Source: JAUXFS01 sp963772635 | GTDB taxonomy: Bacteria; Pseudomonadota; Alphaproteobacteria; Rhodospirillales; Defluviicoccaceae | Direction of reading: 5' to 3' | DNA length: 64,000 nt | NCBI GenBank assembly: GCA_963772635.1 | Contig: CAVYYK010000056.1 | Span: 1 to 64,000, forward strand | In this document: positions 7,230 through 16,136 of the stretch, in pieces | Layout of the letters: each line of letters starts with the position of its first letter | Numbering within the stretch: position 1 is the first letter of the stretch | The notes under the pieces: model-generated | Databases searched by the model: none | Seen by the model: the letters and a program-made list of their open reading frames with translations, nothing else | What the model was told of the DNA's origin: nothing | Translations under genes and position numbers: made by a program

Positions 7230-8588
7230 ATGAAGCCACCGTTACCGCGTCGCCATCAACCCCTCGACATTGCCGTCATCGGCTCCGGGATCGCCGGGAT
7301 GGCGGCGGCCTGGTTGCTGAGCAAGAACCATCGCGTGACGGTGTTGGAGCGCGACGATCGGATCGGCGGCCACTCGAATACGGTCGAGGCGCCGGGGCCC
7401 GACGGGCCGGTCGCGGTCGACACCGGATTCATCGTCTACAACGAGCTCAACTACCCAAATCTGGTCGCCCTGTTCGATCATCTCGGGGTTCCGACCAAGC
7501 CCAGCGAGATGTCGTTCGCCGCCTCGATCGACGACGGCGACCTCGAGTATTCGGGCTCGGGGTTGGCCGGACTGTTCGCTCAACCGCGCAACGTCTTCAG
7601 GGCCCGGTTCTGGCGGATGCTCGGCGATATCCGGCGCTTCTATCGCAGCGGACCGGCGCTGTTGCAGCGGCCCGGCGCCGACAACCTCACCCTCGGCCAC
7701 TACCTGGACAGCGAACGGTACTCGCACGCCTTCGTCTACAACCACTTGTTGCCCATGGCGGCGGCGATCTGGTCCACCGCGGCGCGGGACATGCGCGACC
7801 ATCCGGCCGCCGCCTTCATCCGCTTCTGCACTAACCACGGCTTGATGCAGGTAAGCGGCCGTCCGCAATGGCGGACGGTGGAGGGCGGCAGCCGCGAATA
7901 CGTGCGGCTTCTGACCGCGCCCTTCGCCGACCGCATCAGGCTCGACGCCCGAATCCGTTCGGTCAGGCGGACGCCCCGCGGCGTGATCGTCGACCACGAA
8001 AACGGCATAGTCGAGCGCTTCGACCACGTGGTCATCGCCACCCACGCCGACCAGGCGTTGGCTCTCCTCGGCGATCCCCGACCCGAGGAGCGTCGATTGC
8101 TGGGCGCGTTCAACTACACCAGGAATACCGCCGTTCTCCACTCCGACCCGGCGCTGATGCCGCGGCGGCGGCGGGTATGGTCGAGTTGGAACTATCTCAG
8201 TCGATCGGTCGACGACGGGGCGTCCCGCGTCTCCGTCAGCTACTGGATGAACCGGCTGCAGGGCCTCGATCCCAGGGTGCCGTTGTTCGTGACCCTGAAC
8301 CCGCACCGGGAGCCCGACCACCGATCGGTGTTGCAGGTGTTCGAGTACGACCACCCCGCATACGATCTCGCCGCCATTGACGCGCAGCGATCCCTTTGGC
8401 AACTTCAAGGGGTTGGCAACACTTGGTTCTGCGGCAGCTATTTCGGCGCCGGCTTTCACGAGGACGCCTTGCAGGCCGGTCTGGCGGTCGCCGAACAGCT
8501 TGGCGGCACGCGGCGCCCCTGGCGGGTTGACGGCGAATCGGATCGGATCGTCCTCGGCCAACGGCCGATCGTGGAGGCGGCGGCATGA
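7230..8588 (+). CDS. FAD-dependent amine-oxidase-like protein (COG2907)
   Basis: Flavoprotein of 452 residues with the N-terminal dinucleotide motif GSGIAGMAAAWLLS, then DRIGGHSNTVE and the FIVYNELNYPNL block typical of COG2907 proteins that travel with cyclopropane synthase genes. A C-terminal FCGSYFGAGFHEDALQAGL motif closes the FAD site. It is the first gene of a five-gene operon and overlaps the next gene by ATGA. In Rhodobacter sphaeroides a similar cluster (RSP1087-RSP1091) belongs to the RpoE/ChrR core regulon and is linked to changes in membrane fatty acids. A role in oxidising a lipid intermediate is inferred, not shown. Confidence 0.88.
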   Translation: MKPPLPRRHQPLDIAVIGSGIAGMAAAWLLSKNHRVTVLERDDRIGGHSNTVEAPGPDGPVAVDTGFIVYNELNYPNLVALFDHLGVPTKPSEMSFAASIDDGDLEYSGSGLAGLFAQPRNVFRARFWRMLGDIRRFYRSGPALLQRPGADNLTLGHYLDSERYSHAFVYNHLLPMAAAIWSTAARDMRDHPAAAFIRFCTNHGLMQVSGRPQWRTVEGGSREYVRLLTAPFADRIRLDARIRSVRRTPRGVIVDHENGIVERFDHVVIATHADQALALLGDPRPEERRLLGAFNYTRNTAVLHSDPALMPRRRRVWSSWNYLSRSVDDGASRVSVSYWMNRLQGLDPRVPLFVTLNPHREPDHRSVLQVFEYDHPAYDLAAIDAQRSLWQLQGVGNTWFCGSYFGAGFHEDALQAGLAVAEQLGGTRRPWRVDGESDRIVLGQRPIVEAAA

Positions 8589-9385
8589 ACGAATGGCACT
8601 CGGCTCTCTACTTCGGCGAGGTGATGCATCAGCGGGTGAGACCGCGCCGGCACCGCCTGTCCTACCGGGTGTTCTTTCTGTTCGCCGATCTCGACGAACT
8701 CGCCGACCTGCATGGACGTCTGCCGCTGTTCTCGCACAACCGCTTCAATCTTTTCAGCTTCTTCGACAAGGATCACGGATCGGGCGACGGCGGGCCGTTG
8801 CGGCGGTGGGTCGAGCGCCAACTCGCCGAAGCCGGCATCGACCTCGGCGGTGGCGCGATCAGGTTGCTCTGTTTTCCGAGGGTGCTGGGTTACGTGTTCA
8901 ACCCGCTCACCGTCTACTTCTGCTATCGGCCGAACGGGGATCTGGCGGCGATCCTGTATGAGGTGAGCAATACCTTCGGCGAACGGCACACCTATCTGGT
9001 GCCGGTCGAGGCGGACGGTGCGGCGGTCCTCTCCCATCGCTGTGACAAGGAGTTCTACGTGTCGCCGTTCAACGCCGTGGAAGGGGGGTACAGCTTTCGC
9101 GTCGAGCCGCCGGCCGAGTCGATCTCGGTCGTCATCAACCAGAGCGACGCCGAGGGGCCGCTGCTCCACGCCGCGCTGCGGGCGAAGCGGGTGCCGTTGA
9201 CCCAGGCCGCGCTACTTACCGCCTTCGTCCGCTATCCGCTGCTGACGCTCAAGGTCATCGCCGGCATCCACTGGGAGGCGTTGCGCCTCTGGGGCAAAGG
9301 GCTGCGGTTGGTCGATCGGCCGCGGCCGCCGGCTCGGCCGGTGACCGTCGTCATGCCGTCGAAACCCCAGCCGACGAAGGCGTAA
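8585..9385 (+). CDS. DUF1365 domain-containing protein
   Basis: A 266-residue protein of the DUF1365 family, with the start SALYFGEVMHQRVRP and the core FCYRPNGDLAAILYEVSNTF and KEFYVSPF. DUF1365 genes are regularly found between the COG2907 flavoprotein and a cyclopropane-fatty-acid synthase, exactly as here, so the three probably act in one lipid-modifying pathway. The start overlaps the upstream stop (ATGA), and the next gene starts 3 bases after its stop, so translation is likely coupled. The biochemical role is unknown. Confidence 0.85.
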   Translation: MNEWHSALYFGEVMHQRVRPRRHRLSYRVFFLFADLDELADLHGRLPLFSHNRFNLFSFFDKDHGSGDGGPLRRWVERQLAEAGIDLGGGAIRLLCFPRVLGYVFNPLTVYFCYRPNGDLAAILYEVSNTFGERHTYLVPVEADGAAVLSHRCDKEFYVSPFNAVEGGYSFRVEPPAESISVVINQSDAEGPLLHAALRAKRVPLTQAALLTAFVRYPLLTLKVIAGIHWEALRLWGKGLRLVDRPRPPARPVTVVMPSKPQPTKA

Positions 9386-9388
9386 ACG

Positions 9389-10627
9389 ATGTCGGACGCG
9401 GAAACCCCCGAACGCACCTGCTGGTCCTCCCGGAACACCCTCATCCCGTCCGGTCTGGCGAGCCGGATACTCGTCAACCTCGCCAACCGGATCGACGTCG
9501 GCCAGCTGTCGCTGATGCTGCCCAAGGGCGCGAACTCGGTTGTGACGGGTCGGCTGAAACATGAATTGCGTGCCGTGCTCGACGTCAAGAACCCGGCCTT
9601 GCTGTTGCAAAGGGTTGCGCGCAAGGGCGCCAACGGGTTTGCCGAGGCGTACGTCGAAGGAGAATGGGATACCCCGGATCTGGTGGCGATCCTGCAAATC
9701 GCGCTGGAGAACGAACCGGCGTTGGGCCGGCTGGTGCGCGGGTTCGGCCTCGCTCGCGGTCTCGATCGGTTACGACACTTGGCCCGGAGCAACACCCGCC
9801 GCGGCAGCCGGCGCAACATCGCCTTCCACTACGATCTGGGCAACGAATTCTACGCCCTTTGGCTCGATCCCGGCATGACCTATTCGTCGGCGGTTTTCGA
9901 CGCCGCCGGGCAATCGCTGCAGGACGCGCAGGACAACAAGTACCGGCGGCTCGCCGAAAACCTCGACCTCAGGCCCGGGCACCATGTGCTCGAGATCGGC
10001 TGCGGGTGGGGCGGTTTCGCGACAATGGCGGCCCGCGACTACGGCTGCCGGGTGACCGCCATCACCCTGTCGGAGCAACAGCTGCGCTATGCCGAGGACC
10101 GCGTCCGGCGGGCCGGTCTCGCCGATCGCGTCGAGGTCCGCCTGCAGGACTACCGCGATGTCGCCGGGCAGTTCGATCGGATCGCCTCCATCGAGATGTT
10201 CGAAGCCGTTGGCGAGGAGCGCTGGCCGGTCTTCTTCGACACCGTGCGCGAGCGGTTGAAGCCGGGAGGCATAGCCGGCCTGCAGATCATCACCATCGAG
10301 GACGGCCGGTTCGAACAGTACCGGCGCAGCGCCGACTTCATTCAGCGCCATGTCTTTCCGGGAGGCATGCTGCCGAGCCCGTCGGCGCTGGCGAGGGAGA
10401 TCGACCGGGCGGGCCTGACGATCAACGACGTCTTCGCGTTCGGCCCGTCCTACGCCGAGACCCTCGCGGCGTGGCAGCGACGGTTTCAGCGGGCCTGGCC
10501 GCGGATCCGGCAGCTCGGCTTCGACGACCGCTTCAAGCGGCTGTGGGAGCTGTATCTCGCGTATTGCGAGGCGGGCTTCCGTGCCGGGGCCATCGACGTC
10601 GCCCACTATCGGATCGAACGGGGCTAG
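9389..10627 (+). CDS. cfa: Cyclopropane-fatty-acyl-phospholipid synthase family methyltransferase
   Basis: SAM-dependent methyltransferase of 412 residues. The SAM site HVLEIGCGWGGFATMAARDY is near residue 200, IAFHYDLGNEFYALWLDPGM precedes it, and the CFA-type EMFEAVGEERW and YRRSADFIQRHVFPGG follow. Enzymes of this type transfer a methyl or methylene group to the double bond of phospholipid acyl chains. In RpoE-controlled clusters of this make-up, relatives methylate vaccenate-type chains on the way to furan fatty acids, which scavenge singlet oxygen; whether this copy does so is inference. Third gene of the operon. Confidence 0.9.
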   Translation: MSDAETPERTCWSSRNTLIPSGLASRILVNLANRIDVGQLSLMLPKGANSVVTGRLKHELRAVLDVKNPALLLQRVARKGANGFAEAYVEGEWDTPDLVAILQIALENEPALGRLVRGFGLARGLDRLRHLARSNTRRGSRRNIAFHYDLGNEFYALWLDPGMTYSSAVFDAAGQSLQDAQDNKYRRLAENLDLRPGHHVLEIGCGWGGFATMAARDYGCRVTAITLSEQQLRYAEDRVRRAGLADRVEVRLQDYRDVAGQFDRIASIEMFEAVGEERWPVFFDTVRERLKPGGIAGLQIITIEDGRFEQYRRSADFIQRHVFPGGMLPSPSALAREIDRAGLTINDVFAFGPSYAETLAAWQRRFQRAWPRIRQLGFDDRFKRLWELYLAYCEAGFRAGAIDVAHYRIERG

Positions 10628-10645
10628 GACCTCGGCCTCGTCATC

Positions 10646-11995
10646 ATGACCCTCAGCCGCGCGATCGTGGTCGCCTACGCGTTGCCGGCGCTGGCGCTGG
10701 CGATGCCGACGTTACCGGTCTACGTCTATCTGCCGACGTTTTACGCCCAGAACCTCGGTCTCGGCCTGGCCGCCACCGGCGCGGCGCTGATGGCGGCGCG
10801 AATCCTGGACGTCGTCACCGATCCCTTGGTCGGCATCGCCAGCGATCGAATCCGTTGGCGATGGGGACGCAGAAAGCCGTGGATTCTGCTTGGCTCGGTG
10901 TTAGCGGCCGTATCGATGCTGCAGCTGTTTCAACCCCCGGAAACCGTGAGCGGATGGTACCTGACCCTGTGGGCGATCCTGCTCTATCTGGGATGGACCC
11001 TGGTGGCCGTCCCCTACACCGCTTGGGGAGCGGAGCTCTCATCGGACTATCACGAACGGTCGCGCATCACCGGAACTCGCGAAGCCCTGATGATCGTCGG
11101 CGTGGTTCTGGCCGGCGGCCTGCCCGCGGCCGCCTCGATTTCCGGCGGGGAAGAGCGCGAAGGACTGGCCGCGGTGGCGTGGCTGGCGATCATCGTCGGC
11201 GCGCCGGCGATCGCGTGGATGGTGTGGCGGGTTCCCGATGCGCCGGTCGAAGAGGCGAAACCTGAGCCCGCGGTGCGACTGCGCGGTTGGTTCGCGGAAA
11301 TCATCCGCAATCGGCCTTTCTTTCGCTTGGTGTCGGCCTGGTTCGTCAACGGGCTGGCCAACGGGCTCCCGGCCGTTCTGTTTCCCCTCTATCTGCAACA
11401 CGCGCTCGATGCCGGCCCGATGGCGCAAGGAGTGCTGATCCTCACCTATTTCCTCTCCGGGGTCGCGGCGATCCCGCTCTGGCTTCGCCTGAGCCGGCGC
11501 TGGGGCAAGCATCGGGCTTGGTGTGGCGCCATGGTTGTCGCCTGCGCCGCGTTCATCTGGGTTCCGCTGTTGCCGCCGGGCGCCGTCGTGCCGTTTTTCT
11601 GCGTCTGCGTGCTCACCGGCATGGCGCTGGGCGCCGATCTCGCCCTGCCGCCGGCGATGCAGGCCGATGTGATCGACCTCGATCGCCTGCGCACCGGCAA
11701 GAGTCGTGCCGGCCTGTTCTTCGCGGTGTGGAGCATGGCGACGAAACTGGCGCTGGCGTGCGCCGTCGGTTTCGCGTTCCCGGTGCTCGACCTGCTCGGT
11801 TTCCGCCCGGGGGCGGCGAACGATCCGACGGCGATCCTGGCGCTCGCGGTGATCTACGCCGGCGTTCCCACCGTATTGAAACTCATCGCTATTTCAATTG
11901 CTTGGCGCCACCCGATCACGCTGAGACGCCAACGGGCCATTCGCAGGGTTCTGGACCGTCGAGCGGCAACGAACGTAGCAGGAGCCAGCCAATGA
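10646..11995 (+). CDS. MFS transporter, GPH (glycoside-pentoside-hexuronide) type
   Basis: A 449-residue membrane protein with about twelve hydrophobic segments. The family marker RILDVVTDPLVGIASDR follows helix 2, with RWRWGRRKPWILLG next, as in MelB-like GPH carriers. The substrate is unknown. MFS genes of this type occur in the RpoE/ChrR lipid cluster of other alphaproteobacteria (RSP1089-like), which suggests movement of a lipid-derived or oxidised product rather than a sugar. The last four bases overlap the DUF3833 start (ATGA). Confidence 0.85.
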   Translation: MTLSRAIVVAYALPALALAMPTLPVYVYLPTFYAQNLGLGLAATGAALMAARILDVVTDPLVGIASDRIRWRWGRRKPWILLGSVLAAVSMLQLFQPPETVSGWYLTLWAILLYLGWTLVAVPYTAWGAELSSDYHERSRITGTREALMIVGVVLAGGLPAAASISGGEEREGLAAVAWLAIIVGAPAIAWMVWRVPDAPVEEAKPEPAVRLRGWFAEIIRNRPFFRLVSAWFVNGLANGLPAVLFPLYLQHALDAGPMAQGVLILTYFLSGVAAIPLWLRLSRRWGKHRAWCGAMVVACAAFIWVPLLPPGAVVPFFCVCVLTGMALGADLALPPAMQADVIDLDRLRTGKSRAGLFFAVWSMATKLALACAVGFAFPVLDLLGFRPGAANDPTAILALAVIYAGVPTVLKLIAISIAWRHPITLRRQRAIRRVLDRRAATNVAGASQ

Positions 11996-12582
11996 GGCGC
12001 GCACATCGGTTGCTGTTGGCAACCGTATTCTTGATTCCGGGATGCAGCTCGATGAAGCCTCAGGATTTTGCCAACTCCGAGCCACGGCTGGTTATCGAGG
12101 ACTACTTCGCCGGGCGAAGCCGGGCATGGGGGCTGTTCGAGGATCGGTTCGGCGATCTGCGGCGGCAGTTCGTCGTCGACATCGAAGGCCGTTGGGACGG
12201 CCGCGAGCTGGTGCTCGACGAACACTTCACCTACGCCGACGGAGAGCGCGACCGGCGCGTCTGGCGGATCGTCAAGAAGGACGACCATACCTATGAAGGG
12301 CGTGCCGACGACGTCATCGGAACGGCCGCGGGCGTGGCCTACGGCAACGCGCTCAACTGGCGGTACGACCTGGATCTGAAGGTGGGCGACAAGACTTGGC
12401 GTGTCCGCTTCGACGACTGGATGTTCCTGCAACCCGACGGCGTTCTGATCAATCGCGCCCGGGTCAGCAAGTTCGGAGTGGAAATCGGGGAAGTTACGCT
12501 TTTTTTCCGGAAAGTATCGGACGCCGACGAAGCCGGGCTCGCTTACGACTCGGTGACCAACCTGCGGGTGAGGGGAAAGTAG
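11992..12582 (+). CDS. DUF3833 lipoprotein
   Basis: A 196-residue exported protein: a signal peptide ends in the lipobox-like LIPGCSS, so it is likely lipid-anchored in the outer or inner membrane. The mature part matches DUF3833 (YFAGRSRAWGLFEDRFG near the start; WMFLQPDGVLINRARVSKFG near the end). It is last in the FAD-oxidoreductase operon. Its final 40 bases overlap tail to tail with the SDR gene of the opposing rpoE operon. Function is unknown, but it is a constant member of this lipid/oxidative-stress cluster. Confidence 0.85.
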   Translation: MRRAHRLLLATVFLIPGCSSMKPQDFANSEPRLVIEDYFAGRSRAWGLFEDRFGDLRRQFVVDIEGRWDGRELVLDEHFTYADGERDRRVWRIVKKDDHTYEGRADDVIGTAAGVAYGNALNWRYDLDLKVGDKTWRVRFDDWMFLQPDGVLINRARVSKFGVEIGEVTLFFRKVSDADEAGLAYDSVTNLRVRGK

Positions 12583-13304
12583 AGACCGTAGGGAAGGCAG
12601 CGCAGCACCTTAAACCCCCAGACAAACCTCCGCGGAAAGGCGATCTCGAAACGACCGCGCCGAAGACCGCGGACAATGCGGTTGGCGGCGTCGTCGGCGC
12701 CGATCAGAAACGGCATGGGAAACTCGTTCCTATCGGTCAGCGGCGTCTTGACGAACCCGGGATTCACCACCGAGATGCGAACACCGTACCGGTCCAGCTC
12801 CGGCTTCAGGGACTCGGCCATGTTGATCAACGCCGCCTTGCTCGCCCCGTAGGCGGCGGCCGTCGGCAGGCCCCGATAGCCTGCCACCGAGGCGACGATG
12901 GCCACATGGCCGCGTCTCCGTTCGATAAACCGCGGCAGAACTGCGGCCAGGCCATGAACCACGCCCATGATGTTGATTTCGACCAGGTCACGGAACGGCT
13001 TGACCGAAAACGCCTCGGCCCGCACGGGAATGTGGTTGCCGGCGTTGAGGACGACGAGGTCCAGGGGCCCGATCGATTTCTCGATGTTGTCGACGGCGCG
13101 CGTAACCGCTTCTTCGTCGGTGACATCCAAGGGATACGGCAGCACCTCGCCGCTACACCCCTTCGCCTCCGCCGCCAGGGCGACGAGGTCGCCTTCCGTG
13201 CGGGCACTGACGGCGACCCGGCATCCCTCCCGGGCTAGGCGCAACACCAGGGCGTGGCCGATGCCCTTGCCCGCGCCCGTGCACCAGACCGTCCGCCACG
13301 TCAT
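12543..13304 (-). CDS. Short-chain dehydrogenase/reductase, last gene of the rpoE operon
   Basis: Complete classical SDR of 253 residues: cofactor site CTGAGKGIGHALV, the NAG motif LNAGNHIPV, catalytic serine in IVASVAGYRG and YGASKAALIN supplying Tyr and Lys. The start at 13304 overlaps the stop of the DUF6134 gene (ATGA), so it is translationally coupled. An SDR is part of the RpoE/ChrR-linked cluster in Rhodobacter too (RSP1087 region). The substrate is unknown; a lipid or quinone-like carbonyl is possible from context. Confidence 0.88.
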   Translation of the reverse strand: MTWRTVWCTGAGKGIGHALVLRLAREGCRVAVSARTEGDLVALAAEAKGCSGEVLPYPLDVTDEEAVTRAVDNIEKSIGPLDLVVLNAGNHIPVRAEAFSVKPFRDLVEINIMGVVHGLAAVLPRFIERRRGHVAIVASVAGYRGLPTAAAYGASKAALINMAESLKPELDRYGVRISVVNPGFVKTPLTDRNEFPMPFLIGADDAANRIVRGLRRGRFEIAFPRRFVWGFKVLRCLPYGLYFPLTRRLVTES

Positions 13305-14014
13305 GACGGCGCCTGCGACGGAGCACGGCGGCATTGCGTGCAGACGTACTCGATGGTGGAGCCGTCCTCGGCGACGAAACGCATTTTGACCCACCGGCCG
13401 TCTTCGTCATACCAGACCGTGTTTTGGAGATCGCCGGTGTAGTGGTAGCGACGAACGGGTTGGGGCTCGCCGTCGACCGTCACCCAGTCGACGCCGTCAT
13501 CGACGATGCGAACGTCGGCCACCGTTCCGGTGATCGTGTTCAGCACCCGCTCGGCGCCGAGCACGCCGGCGTGCCAGTGGTTGGTGGGAAACATGCCGGC
13601 GTCCGTCATCGCGACCCCGGAGGGACCGACGATGGTCAGGCGGCTGTTCTCCGCCTTGGCCCGGACGACGGATGGGGTACCGTTGTCTTCGACCTCGGCC
13701 TCGAGGGAGACAAGACAGCCGTGCCGCCAGACGTCTGTCGAGGTGTACCGGTATCGATAAGCGGTGAAGAACAGCACCTGCACCTCGACCGAGAACTCGC
13801 TCTTCACGATCAGCGAATCGCCGGCGGGCCTGAACGAGACTCTGTGAAAGCCGACTTCGTCACCGTTGCGCAAGACGTCGAACGATAGCTCGTTGCCGTA
13901 GAGGTCCAGGGGATCGCGCCATGTATTGCCGCTTTGGCAGCCCTCGCCGCCGGCGAGTGCCGGCGTAGCCGCCGTCAAGGCGATTGCCAGCGCGACCCCG
14001 CGTAGCGGCGTCAT
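13301..14014 (-). CDS. DUF6134 family exported protein
   Basis: A 237-residue protein with a cleavable signal peptide (start MTPLRGVALAIALTAATPALAGG). The mature part matches DUF6134-type proteins: LYGNELSFDVLRNGDEVGFH, a VLFFTAYRYRYTS strand, and a C-terminal IEYVCTQC. Beta-rich and probably periplasmic. The chosen start overlaps the chrR stop by ATGA; the frame is open upstream, but that stretch is chrR in another frame. Function is unknown. Its place between chrR and the SDR, fully coupled, shows that it belongs to the sigma-factor regulon. Confidence 0.8.
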   Translation of the reverse strand: MTPLRGVALAIALTAATPALAGGEGCQSGNTWRDPLDLYGNELSFDVLRNGDEVGFHRVSFRPAGDSLIVKSEFSVEVQVLFFTAYRYRYTSTDVWRHGCLVSLEAEVEDNGTPSVVRAKAENSRLTIVGPSGVAMTDAGMFPTNHWHAGVLGAERVLNTITGTVADVRIVDDGVDWVTVDGEPQPVRRYHYTGDLQNTVWYDEDGRWVKMRFVAEDGSTIEYVCTQCRRAPSQAPS

Positions 14015-14667
14015 ATCCGCAGGAACGGATTGACCAGCCGCCCGAACCCGCCGGTCAGCTTGACCGGCGCATCCAGGACGATCAGGCAGAGGCACGGCCC
14101 GTCGGTGTCGACCACCGGCTGATGCTCATGCGATGGATCCTTGAAGTCGAAGTCGCCGCGCAGGAACTGGTTGCCCTCGTCCTTATAACCGCCGGCCAGC
14201 ACCAGGGTGAACTCCCTTCCGCGGTGGGTGTGGACCGGCATCGCCGCGCCCGGCTTGAGCCGCATCAGCGCCGCCTTGAAGCCCTTGCCCGTCAACGGTA
14301 GCCGCGCCTCTTCAACCATCCTGCCGGCGCTCTTCCACGCGAGGTGGGCAAGGCCGCGGGCAATGTAGGGGAGCAGCGGTTCGGGAACGACCGCCGCGGT
14401 TTCCGCGTCGACGGCCGCAACCCTGGCGAGGGCAGCCGGTTGCGGCTCATCGAGCCGCATCATCACCGAGTCCAGCGCATCTTCGCTGACATCGACCGGC
14501 TCGACGATCTCCAGCAAGGCGCCACCCACGGCTTCGATGCCGCCGATTCGGGCGGCACATTCGCTGCACAGCGCGGCATGGGTAGCGACGACCAAGGCAA
14601 CAGGCTCGGGCGTCGCTCCTGCCGCGTAGTCAAACAACAGTTCAATTGAAGGATGATGATTGATCAC
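14011..14667 (-). CDS. chrR: ChrR-type zinc anti-sigma factor with cupin domain
   Basis: A 218-residue anti-sigma factor. The N-terminal anti-sigma domain has the zinc ligands H5, H30, C34 and C37 (HAALCSEC), matching H6, H31, C35 and C38 of R. sphaeroides ChrR with a one-residue offset. The C-terminal cupin domain (MPVHTHRGREFTLVLAGG, then SHEHQP) is the part needed for the response to singlet oxygen. ChrR holds RpoE inactive until singlet oxygen or some hydroperoxides cause its turnover. The start is a GTG that overlaps the rpoE stop (GTGA), a tight coupling that keeps the two proteins in balance. Confidence 0.93.
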   Translation of the reverse strand: MINHHPSIELLFDYAAGATPEPVALVVATHAALCSECAARIGGIEAVGGALLEIVEPVDVSEDALDSVMMRLDEPQPAALARVAAVDAETAAVVPEPLLPYIARGLAHLAWKSAGRMVEEARLPLTGKGFKAALMRLKPGAAMPVHTHRGREFTLVLAGGYKDEGNQFLRGDFDFKDPSHEHQPVVDTDGPCLCLIVLDAPVKLTGGFGRLVNPFLRI

Positions 14668-15314
14668 AACTGACCCTCCGGCAGCGCTAGGCGGAGACGG
14701 GCCAACGCCAGCCTGATTCGGGATTTCACGGTGCCAAGCGGGAGGTTGAGTTCTTCGGCAATGGCGCTGTGCGGCTTGTCCTCGAAAAAGGCCTTCTTCA
14801 ATACTTCCACCTGTTCCTCCGGCAACCCGATCATCGCCTCGCGGATGATCTCGCCGGTTCGTGCCGCGTGGTAGTCGTCGTCGGCGCCGCTCGCGTCGGA
14901 GGCCAGCTCCGCCACCGAATCCAGATCCGCTTCCGGTCGACTCTCCCGCCGCAACATGTCGATGCGCTTGTTGCGAAAAATGGTGAAGATCCAGGTCGAC
15001 GCGTTGGCCCGGCGGCGATCGAACGTGACCGCCTTGCGCCAGACCGACAGCATCGTCTCCTGCGCCAACTCTTCGGCGGTCCCGGCATCGACACCCTGGC
15101 GCATGCCGAACGCCTTCAAGCGCGGCGCGTAATGCCTGAACAAAGCGGCGAACGCCTCCCTGTCCCGGCACTCGGCCATCGCCCCGATCAGATCGTTCAG
15201 ACGGCTGTTGTCCACGTGGTGCCCCGCGTTCGCTCTCCCGAACCGGCTCGCGAGGCCGGGCATCAGCCAAGCTCCCGCATGCGGCGCACTACTAATGACA
15301 GCTAGGGCATTCAT
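14664..15314 (-). CDS. rpoE: ECF sigma factor RpoE (ECF11, singlet-oxygen type)
   Basis: Extracytoplasmic-function sigma-70 factor of 216 residues from the chosen start: region 2 LFRHYAPRLKAFGMRQG and WRKAVTFDRRRANASTWIF, region 4 LPEEQVEVLKKAFFEDKPHS with HTH AEELNLPLGTVKSRI. The start at 15314 is preferred because an ATG ten codons earlier lies inside the -10 box of the promoter at 15345-15374. Genetic linkage to chrR identifies the pair. A site with the regulon pattern precedes the gene, so it is likely autoregulated and would drive chrR, DUF6134 and the SDR on one transcript. Confidence 0.93.
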   Translation of the reverse strand: MNALAVISSAPHAGAWLMPGLASRFGRANAGHHVDNSRLNDLIGAMAECRDREAFAALFRHYAPRLKAFGMRQGVDAGTAEELAQETMLSVWRKAVTFDRRRANASTWIFTIFRNKRIDMLRRESRPEADLDSVAELASDASGADDDYHAARTGEIIREAMIGLPEEQVEVLKKAFFEDKPHSAIAEELNLPLGTVKSRIRLALARLRLALPEGQL

Positions 15315-15344
15315 GTCCAAACTCAATGTTGACCGTGTTGACAT

Positions 15345-15374
15345 GCTTTACGACCGAACCCGCCAGTCGGATCA
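15345..15374 (-). promoter_or_regulatory. Putative autoregulated promoter of rpoE-chrR
   Basis: Minus strand TGATCC (15374-15369), 18 bases, TAAAGC (15350-15345). The -35 box is identical to that of the 7172 site. The predicted start would leave a leader of about 25 bases before the ATG at 15314. Confidence 0.65.
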
Positions 15375-15399
15375 CTGCTTCCGAGGTTTGTTGCCGGTG

Positions 15400-16005
15400 T
15401 CATCGCGGTTTTTGCGGGAGATGGGCCTCGACCGCCTCTGTCACCTCGTCCGATGTCGGCGACATCATCGTCGGGAACCACGCCACAAGGCGCCCGTCGG
15501 GCGAGACCAGATATTTATGGAAATTCCAGCGGGGCTCGGCGGCCGGACCGAGTTCCCGCCCAGCCCACCTGTAGAACGGATGCGCGGCCTCGCCCTTGAC
15601 GTGCTCTTTGGTCGTCAGCGGGAAATCGACGCTGAAGTTGACCTCGCAGAACTGCTTGATTTCGCTTTCGGAGCCGGGCTCCTGACCGCCGAAGTCGTTG
15701 GACGGCACGCCGAGAACGACCAGACCGCGGTCCCGGTAGCGCTCCCAAAGTTCCTGCAACGCGGCATACTGGCGGGTGAATCCACAAAACGAGGCGGTGT
15801 TGACGACGAGCAATGTCTTCCCCGCAAAAGCGGTCAGCGGCATCGGCTCTCCCTCGATCGAGGTGAAGGCAAAGGCGAAGGCGCTGTCGTCCCTCGCAGC
15901 TTCCAACGGTTGCGTGACCATGACGGTCAACGCAAACACCCCAACCGCCAGAGCCGCCAAAATCCGAAAATTCGGCCATTTGCTTGCCATCAATCCGACT
16001 TTCAT
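15400..16005 (-). CDS. Glutathione peroxidase, exported or membrane-anchored
   Basis: A 201-residue thiol peroxidase of the GPx family, reducing hydroperoxides including lipid peroxides. The catalytic cysteine lies in VVNTASFCGFTRQY, the partner Gln in PSNDFGGQEPGSE, and Trp/Asn in RWNFHKYLVSPDG. It uses Cys, not selenocysteine. A hydrophobic stretch near the N-terminus (ILAALAVGVFALTVMV) indicates a signal peptide or anchor, so it probably acts in the periplasm. The start could also be five codons later. It sits upstream of rpoE but has its own regulon-type site at 16091-16120, which fits a role in clearing lipid peroxides made by singlet oxygen. Confidence 0.88.
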   Translation of the reverse strand: MKVGLMASKWPNFRILAALAVGVFALTVMVTQPLEAARDDSAFAFAFTSIEGEPMPLTAFAGKTLLVVNTASFCGFTRQYAALQELWERYRDRGLVVLGVPSNDFGGQEPGSESEIKQFCEVNFSVDFPLTTKEHVKGEAAHPFYRWAGRELGPAAEPRWNFHKYLVSPDGRLVAWFPTMMSPTSDEVTEAVEAHLPQKPR

Positions 16006-16090
16006 CCCGCTCGGTTCAGTCCACCCACGCTCTACCGCGAAAGCCTTCAGCAACAGTCTTGCCTTGGTTGCACGGCTTCGTCCGCTAAGT

Positions 16091-16120
16091 TCGATACGGA
16101 CGTTGGCGAAAGGTGGATCA
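16091..16120 (-). promoter_or_regulatory. Putative RpoE promoter of the glutathione peroxidase gene
   Basis: Minus strand TGATCC (16120-16115), 18 bases, TATCGA (16096-16091). The -35 is perfect against the local pattern; the -10 departs from TAAGTA but is identical to that at the ubiG site. The leader would be about 80 bases. Confidence 0.55.
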
Positions 16121-16136
16121 GGCCGATGGGGGCGAG

